DNA from: an uncultured Lewinella sp.
GTDB lineage: Bacteria; Bacteroidota; Bacteroidia; Chitinophagales; Saprospiraceae
Reading direction: 5' to 3'
NCBI GenBank assembly: GCA_937873655.1
Contig: CALMYQ010000052.1
Span: 1 to 64,000, forward strand
Length of the DNA: 64,000 nucleotides
The notes under the pieces are model-generated. The model was given only the letters and a program-made list of their open reading frames with translations, did no database searches and was not told where the DNA came from. Both the position numbers and the translations under genes were made by a program. The first letter of the stretch is position 1; each line of letters begins with the position of its first letter. This document shows, piece by piece, positions 59,380 to 64,000 of the stretch.

Positions 59380-59411
59380 TTTGGCGCATTGAATGGAAAG
59401 CCATACTTTTG
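59380..59411 (+). promoter_or_regulatory. Consensus Bacteroidota promoter of rpsP
   Basis: TTTG (59380-59383), exactly 20 bp, then TACTTTTG (59404-59411): a textbook -33/-7 pair. The start codon of rpsP follows 69 nt downstream. Best promoter in the window. Confidence 0.8.
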
Positions 59412-59480
59412 CGCCGCTGTAAAAACCGCCGTCCCCTTGAGGGAGAAAGCGGGTATGGTTAAACCAAAGATTAAAGTTTA

Positions 59481-60014
59481 ATGGCTGTAAAAATGAGATT
59501 GCAGCGGAAGGGACGCAAAAAAGCGCCTTTCTACCACATCGTTGTGGCTGACGCCAGATCGCCGCGCGATGGCCGTTTTATTCAAAAACTCGGGACGTAC
59601 AATCCCATGACCAAACCGGCTACCATAGATCTGGACCGGGAACTGGCTTATGACTGGCTTGTCAAAGGCGCTCAACCTACCGAAACGGTACGGGCGATCC
59701 TGCGCTTCAAAGGCGTGCTCTACAAGAAACACCTCATGCGGGGCGTGAACAAGGGCGCAATGTCCGTTGAAGAAGCCGAAACCAAGTACCAGGCCTGGAT
59801 AGATGAGAAAGAATCGAGGATCGCGGCTCGTGTTGCCAGCACGGCCAAGGAAAAGGCTGACTACCATGTGAAAGTCTCCGGCGCGCCGAAGCCCGTAGCT
59901 GCCATCGTAGCTGAAGCAGCGGCCGAAGAAGCCGCACCGGTTGCCGAAGATGAAGCCGCTGTTGAAGAACCGGCGGCTGAAACGCCGGCCGACGCCGCAT
60001 CCGAAGAAGAATAA
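59481..60014 (+). CDS. rpsP: 30S ribosomal protein S16 with acidic Ala-rich tail (177 aa)
   Basis: Small-subunit ribosomal protein. The core (about 1-80) is unmistakable: [42 protein letters not shown], then [14 protein letters not shown]. Beyond the core is an extension of about 95 residues: a helical middle segment ([20 protein letters not shown]) and a low-complexity Ala/Glu tail ([20 protein letters not shown]). Enteric S16 is about 82 residues, while Bacteroidota proteins are usually longer with similar tails. It has its own promoter and its own terminator. No rimM/trmD genes follow, as also usual outside Proteobacteria. Confidence 0.98.
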   Translation: MAVKMRLQRKGRKKAPFYHIVVADARSPRDGRFIQKLGTYNPMTKPATIDLDRELAYDWLVKGAQPTETVRAILRFKGVLYKKHLMRGVNKGAMSVEEAETKYQAWIDEKESRIAARVASTAKEKADYHVKVSGAPKPVAAIVAEAAAEEAAPVAEDEAAVEEPAAETPADAASEEE

Positions 60015-60039
60015 CAGTCTTCTCGTTTCGCCTCACTGC

Positions 60040-60078
60040 AAAAGCCCGGGGATTTTTTCTCCCTGGGCTTTTGTCATT
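60040..60078 (+). terminator. Rho-independent terminator of rpsP
   Basis: AAAAGCCCGGGG (60040-60051) pairs with CCCTGGGCTTTT (60061-60072) with one mismatch and a T-rich loop, followed by GTCATTTTTT. Lies 25 nt after the stop codon. Confidence 0.7.
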
Positions 60079-60126
60079 TTTTAACTTTCCGGGCCAATAA
60101 TTTTTTCTTTCTGTCATAAAATCCCG

Positions 60127-60134
60127 TATCTTTG
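60127..60134 (+). promoter_or_regulatory. -7 box TATCTTTG for the 464-aa protein gene
   Basis: Perfect TAnnTTTG, 99 nt before the ATG at 60234. The -33 region is T-rich (TTTTTTCTTT) without an exact TTTG. Confidence 0.5.
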
Positions 60135-60233
60135 TCCTCGTTAATTAGGCTATACTTTATTCTAAAATATTGATGTGAACCTGGTAGTGCGCCTGAAATG
60201 CACTATCAGGTTTACGCTTAAAATAAGCTAGCT

Positions 60234-61628
60234 ATGTACGAGCTGGATCAGGAATACATCGATCGGCTGGAAGCAATCGCCGGTGAAATCCAGGAATCAG
60301 AAGAACTGCAACAGTACCTGGAAGAAGAGGAAGAAGCGCATTATCTTCAGTTAAAAGAGCGCTTCGAACCCCTCATTGCAGAGATCTATGACGAGGTGGC
60401 GGCTAAGGTCCCCCTCCAGTTGATCCCCTTGGAAGTCGTCCTGCTTGATCCCTTGTTCGAAGGGCTTTATCTGCCCAAGATCCTCGGGTATTCCGTGTTG
60501 CGCGGTGAAGTTGACAAGAATACCACCTATGTGCGCCCGCAAAACCATTTCAAGGACGTGCTCCTGGCTATTGCCAATTCTTCCAATTTCGATATCATCA
60601 AAAAACGCATCGGCCAGTCCATCCAAATGGGCTTTGCGATGAGCAGCGATATCTGGGTGACCAACCTGATCAACAGCATCCCTAACAAAAAGGTCCGTTA
60701 TTACCTGCAAGCCCAGAAACTGGATCGCTATCGCAGGGACAATGAGCGGGCCAACGGGTATCGCCGGTATGGGAAGCAGTTCCAGAATGAAAATTTCCAG
60801 ACCGCAGAATTCCCCGATACCATGGCCGGGCTTCAGGTCGAATTCAACACCCTGAAGCATTTCCTGATGCACCGCATCCGCATCAAGGCCGATAACGCCT
60901 CCCTGTTGCCGTCGTTGCGGGCCTTCGTGTCCAATGAGAAATTGCGGAATTCCAAGGAATATCTTCAAATCCTGTTCCTGTTCGCCGCCTTCTTTGACCT
61001 TGAAAAGGCCGACAAAGCCCTGGTCAACAAACACCTGAACGCCGACCGGAAGGAAATGCGCGAATTTGACCTGCATTGGCTCCAGTTCGAACTGGAACTG
61101 CTCAAGGACAAAGACTTCGATCTTTCCCCGCAGGCCGATCAGCGCATCTCTGAGCTGATTGACCGCAAAGTCAAGGATCAGCTTTCGGACTACTATGACC
61201 TGATGGATGTAGTGCATACCCAGGGATACGTCAACGAACCCGTCCATGAAGCCATCAAGGAATTCTACAGCCGGTATGAAGGGCTGTCCGTGGTCAACGA
61301 ATGCGTACGCCAAAGCATTTTCAAATATATCTCCCGGTTCGTTTCTCACCTCCATACCCGGGATTACCCCGAATTGTTCGAAATCTCGAAACTGCTGCCG
61401 GTCTATATCGGCATCTTCTCCAATCAGCAGTTCAACCAGGATGTTAAAGACCTGTGCATGGACTATATCGGTCAACTGCTGAAACACTACACCGACAAAC
61501 GGGGTAAGGATTACCAGGATATCAAAAAATTCGTGTCTACCGTTTTTGTCGACCTGAAGTTCCTGATGGAAAAAGAGGTCGTGGAAATGTTCAAGACCCG
61601 CCGCAAGCGCAAACCCGCAGACGTTTAG
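60234..61628 (+). CDS. Soluble protein of unknown function (464 aa)
   Basis: I recognise no family. The N-terminus is acidic and helical (SEELQQYLEEEEEAHYLQL), followed by a mixed region with PLQLIPLEVVLLDPLFEGLYLPKILGYSVLRGEV. A mostly helical body follows, with charged repeats of helix-loop type (YYLQAQKLDRYRRDNERANGYRRYG, FAAFFDLEKADKALVNKH, DVVHTQGYVNEPVHEAIKEF). There is no signal peptide or TM helix, so it is cytoplasmic. Helical-repeat architecture (HEAT/TPR-like) suggests a scaffold. Base composition is like that of the neighbours and it has a -7 box and long leader of its own, so it is a genuine gene. Position after rpsP and before an EI24 protein gives no functional hint. Confidence 0.75.
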   Translation: MYELDQEYIDRLEAIAGEIQESEELQQYLEEEEEAHYLQLKERFEPLIAEIYDEVAAKVPLQLIPLEVVLLDPLFEGLYLPKILGYSVLRGEVDKNTTYVRPQNHFKDVLLAIANSSNFDIIKKRIGQSIQMGFAMSSDIWVTNLINSIPNKKVRYYLQAQKLDRYRRDNERANGYRRYGKQFQNENFQTAEFPDTMAGLQVEFNTLKHFLMHRIRIKADNASLLPSLRAFVSNEKLRNSKEYLQILFLFAAFFDLEKADKALVNKHLNADRKEMREFDLHWLQFELELLKDKDFDLSPQADQRISELIDRKVKDQLSDYYDLMDVVHTQGYVNEPVHEAIKEFYSRYEGLSVVNECVRQSIFKYISRFVSHLHTRDYPELFEISKLLPVYIGIFSNQQFNQDVKDLCMDYIGQLLKHYTDKRGKDYQDIKKFVSTVFVDLKFLMEKEVVEMFKTRRKRKPADV

Positions 61629-61788
61629 GGCCGCTGAAAACGAGGAAGCGCTCCTTCAGTCGAAAAAATGCGGCGACCGGTAGAATATGCTCGGACTTTG
61701 TGCAGGTAATGGTGCAGATTTGGTTTATGGTCTGTTTGGATGATCGGGTAGCGACCAGGTCCGGACAAGCTTTTAAACAAATGCCTGC

Positions 61789-62535
61789 ATGTTTTTTCGG
61801 GATATTTTCAACGGCATGGCTTCCTACGGGAAAGCGTTTCACCTGATCAACAAATTGGGATTGTGGTCCTATTTTGTCGTTCCGGCGCTGATCAGCCTGG
61901 TGCTGGCCGCCGGGATCGGCGGGGTGGCCGTCAGTTACGGCGGCGCTTTGGGCGACTGGATGGCGTCCTGGTGTCACGGCGGCTGGATCTGTGACAAGAT
62001 CGGCAACCTTTTCCATCTGCTCGGCGGCATCCTGGTGGCGGCGGTCGGGTTGATCCTGTTCAAAAACCTGGCCATGGCTGCCGCTTCGCCTTTCATGAGC
62101 CTGCTCAGTGAAAAAATTGAGAAGTCCCTCTACGGCGTGCGGCAGGAACCGAAAGCCAATGCGGCCCGGATGGTGCGGGAGTTCATCCGCGGGTTGAGCA
62201 TCAGCCTGCGCAATATCTTCCGGGAATTGCTCTTTACCTTGCTGGCGGGATTTGTGCCCGTCATCGGGCCCTTTCTGATCTTTTTCATCCAATCCTATTA
62301 TGCCGGATTCGGGAACATCGATTATACCCTTGAACGGCACCTCACCTTGCGGCAAAGCATCGGGTTTGTCCGCCAAAACCGCGGATTGGCTATCGGCAAC
62401 GGCATTGTCTTCCTGCTGATGCTGATGACCCTCATCGGATTTGTCTTCGCACTGCCCCTGAGTACGGTAGCGGCAACCACGGAAACCCTCAAACGCCTGA
62501 GCCCTCCTGGAGGAGCCCCGGGTGAACTGGTTTGA
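61789..62535 (+). CDS. EI24/CysZ-like integral membrane protein (248 aa)
   Basis: Membrane protein of the EI24 superfamily (CysZ relatives). Four main hydrophobic regions: about 25-50 (YFVVPALISLVLAAGIGGVAV), 75-110 (LGGILVAAVGLILFKNLAMAAASPFMSLL), 140-175 (FRELLFTLLAGFVPVIGPFLIFFIQSYYAGF), and 205-232 (GNGIVFLLMLMTLIGFVFALPL). The block LAMAAASPFMSLLSEKIEKSLYG with P-F at the helix start and the Gly/Pro-rich third region are family hallmarks. CysZ imports sulfate, but no cys genes are nearby, so sulfate transport should not be assumed. The gene is convergent with the phosphorylase. Confidence 0.88.
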   Translation: MFFRDIFNGMASYGKAFHLINKLGLWSYFVVPALISLVLAAGIGGVAVSYGGALGDWMASWCHGGWICDKIGNLFHLLGGILVAAVGLILFKNLAMAAASPFMSLLSEKIEKSLYGVRQEPKANAARMVREFIRGLSISLRNIFRELLFTLLAGFVPVIGPFLIFFIQSYYAGFGNIDYTLERHLTLRQSIGFVRQNRGLAIGNGIVFLLMLMTLIGFVFALPLSTVAATTETLKRLSPPGGAPGELV

Positions 62536-62545
62536 AAAGCTAGTG

Positions 62546-62578
62546 GCGCGAAATCTAAGTGATGCCTAAGTTTCGCGC
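62546..62578. terminator. Hairpin between convergent EI24 and phosphorylase genes
   Basis: GCGCGAAA (62546-62553) and TTTCGCGC (62571-62578) form a perfect 8-bp stem with a 17-nt loop in the 45-bp gap between the two stops. It may terminate both genes; no T-run on either side makes this moderate. Confidence 0.45.
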
Positions 62579-62580
62579 TG

Positions 62581-64000
62581 TTAGAGCCAGGTGACCAGGT
62601 TCAATTCCTGGCGATGCGGCAGCAGTTCGTGCTTGGGGAATATCCGGAATCCGTACTCGAAGACGCCGGCGAAATCCAGGTTGATGGAGCAACGGTACTC
62701 TGCATGTTCTCCATCGGTTTTGACCAATTCAAAAGGCGTCGTTTTGACCAGTTTGAGCTCATCTTCGTTCAACCGTTTAAAGAAAACAGCTTCCAGTCCG
62801 ACATGCTCCGCTTCAATTCCGTTGAGGTATAATTTCAGGTTGGCCTCAAAGGGCCTGTCCATCGGAAGCGGGTGGTTGTCAGAATCGAAAACCTGCGCAT
62901 CGACCAGCGAGATATTCGGCCAGTTCAGCTTCATGTACGCTTTCCAGCCGGCCAGCGTAGCTGCTTTTTTGAAGTGATCGCGGCGCAGCACCTGGCCGCG
63001 TTGGTAGATCTTGCCGTAGAAACGGTCCTTATAGTCGTCGAGCATCCGTTTCATGGTGAAATCGGGAGCGACTTCGGCGATGGTATTCCGGATAAAGCTG
63101 ATCCATTCGTGGGGGATTCCGTTCTCGTCCCGGTTGTAATAAGTGGGGATGATATCGAAATCGAGGATATTGTAAATGGATTCGGCATCCAGTTCATCCT
63201 GGAGGCGCTGGTCTTCATAGGTTTTCTCGAGGGGCAGCGCCCAGCCGGCATCGGGGCGGTAGCCTTCCGCCCACCAACCGTCGAGGACGCTGAAGTTCAT
63301 AACGCCGTTCAGGGCTGCTTTCATGCCGCTGGTCCCGGACGCTTCCTGCGGCCTTGTCGGGAAATTGAGCCAGATATCGACCCCTTGCACCAGCAGTTTG
63401 GCCAGTTCCATGTTGTAGTCTTCCAGGAAAATGACCTTACCGATGAAGTCGGGTTCTTTGGACAGGTTGACGATATGCCGGATCAAGCCGATGCCGCCGC
63501 CGTCAGCGGGGTGGGATTTTCCGGCAAACAGGAAGATGACCGGCCGGTCCGGATTGTTGAGGATGGCTTTCAGCCGTTCCCGGTTGGTGAACAGGAGGTG
63601 CGCGCGCTTATAGGTTGCAAAGCGGCGTGCAAAGCCGAACACCAGGGCCTTATCATTGATCTTGTTGAGGGTCTCGAAAATGGACCGCGGGTTTTCGCCC
63701 CTGCGGGTAAAGTCGACCTGCATTTTGCGCCGGATGGCATCCAGGAGTTTCTTTTTCAAGCCCTGGCGAACGTCGAGGATGGTTTGGGCGGGAACCTGGT
63801 GGATCTTGCGCCAATGCTCCTTGTTGGATTGGTCCTTGATGAATTTTTTGCCGAAGTTTTCCTGGTAGATCTGATCCCATTCGTTGGCAATCCAGGTAGG
63901 GTAGTGGACCCCGTTGGTCACGTAGCCGATGTGCAGCTCGTCGGGGGTATAGCCCTGGTACAATACGCTGAACATTTTTTGGGATACCGCGCCGTGCAGC
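62581..64000 (-). CDS. glgP: Alpha-glucan phosphorylase, 3' part, cut by the window edge (at least 473 aa)
   Basis: Glycogen/maltodextrin phosphorylase (GT35) releasing glucose 1-phosphate from alpha-1,4-glucan. The reading frame continues past the window end as LHGAVSQKMFSVLYQGY, so only the C-terminal part is seen. The block EASGTSGMKAALNG holds the Lys that binds pyridoxal phosphate. FGFARRFATYKRAHLLFTN, FLFAGKSHPADGGGIGLIRHI and VDIWLNFPTRPQEASG are typical of the short AgpA/Thermotoga-type phosphorylases (TIGR02094-like), not the MalP type. The C-terminal ~100 residues (AQVFDSDNHPLPMDRPFEANLKL onward) form the beta-rich extension seen in this subfamily. Neighbouring glycogen genes, if any, lie outside. 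Confidence 0.95.
   Translation of the reverse strand, partial: LHGAVSQKMFSVLYQGYTPDELHIGYVTNGVHYPTWIANEWDQIYQENFGKKFIKDQSNKEHWRKIHQVPAQTILDVRQGLKKKLLDAIRRKMQVDFTRRGENPRSIFETLNKINDKALVFGFARRFATYKRAHLLFTNRERLKAILNNPDRPVIFLFAGKSHPADGGGIGLIRHIVNLSKEPDFIGKVIFLEDYNMELAKLLVQGVDIWLNFPTRPQEASGTSGMKAALNGVMNFSVLDGWWAEGYRPDAGWALPLEKTYEDQRLQDELDAESIYNILDFDIIPTYYNRDENGIPHEWISFIRNTIAEVAPDFTMKRMLDDYKDRFYGKIYQRGQVLRRDHFKKAATLAGWKAYMKLNWPNISLVDAQVFDSDNHPLPMDRPFEANLKLYLNGIEAEHVGLEAVFFKRLNEDELKLVKTTPFELVKTDGEHAEYRCSINLDFAGVFEYGFRIFPKHELLPHRQELNLVTWL

Overview
The window reads as a chromosomal segment of a Bacteroidota bacterium, most likely of the Saprospiria (Lewinella/Haliscomenobacter-like) group. The evidence is the density of type IX secretion system (T9SS) cargo with C-terminal sorting domains (both the type A and the 'gliding motility-associated' type B form), a PorP/SprF-family protein next to an OmpA-family protein, LytTR/His_kinase signalling, long Ala/Glu-tailed ribosomal protein S16, and promoters of the Bacteroidota form TTTG-N20-TAnnTTTG (two perfect examples, several isolated -7 boxes). 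The genus is an inference; no rRNA is present. No phage, integrase, transposase or CRISPR array was seen.

Layout. 0-7.5 kb: ABC-type permease, penicillin-acylase-family amidase, M28 peptidase and an outer-membrane barrel protein. 6.9-16.4 kb: a divergent module. On the minus strand: T9SS cargo, lipoprotein, subtilisin (S8) and a secreted TPR-CHAT (caspase-like) protein. On the plus strand: a sigma-70 family factor and a transmembrane TPR protein with anti-sigma-like topology. 16.5-21.2 kb: an orphan OmpR-type regulator and an M36 metalloprotease exported by T9SS. 21.3-21.9 kb: tRNA-Ser(CGA) followed by an AT-rich GIY-YIG gene bracketed by 29-bp direct repeats. 21.9-29.5 kb: two large surface proteins, one with a G9 tract in its coding region, the other built from twelve ~111-residue repeats. 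29.6-31.8 kb: small envelope proteins and a truncated paralogue.

32-35 kb: leuS. 35-43 kb: LytTR two-component pair, serine hydrolase of the class C beta-lactamase fold, a NodU/CmcH-type carbamoyltransferase with an SxtJ-like membrane protein, a GT-C-like membrane protein. 43-46.8 kb: TraB/GumN-family protein, a 0.5-kb intergenic region packed with repeats and hairpins, an NlpC/P60 hydrolase and a beta-helix protein. 47.6-59.4 kb: PorP/SprF, OmpA-family protein, a 1916-residue type B adhesin, DUF1573 protein and signal peptidase I in one direction. 59.5-64 kb: rpsP, an unrecognised 464-residue protein, an EI24/CysZ-like membrane protein and the 3' part of an alpha-glucan phosphorylase cut by the window end.

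Functionally this is an envelope- and secretion-dominated region: secreted proteases (S8, M36, M28), a periplasmic caspase-like protein, T9SS cargo with probable partners, and regulators set beside them. The most promising candidate for an undescribed system is the sigma/anti-sigma-like/CHAT/subtilisin module (6.9-16.4 kb). The tRNA-Ser-linked GIY-YIG unit is second.
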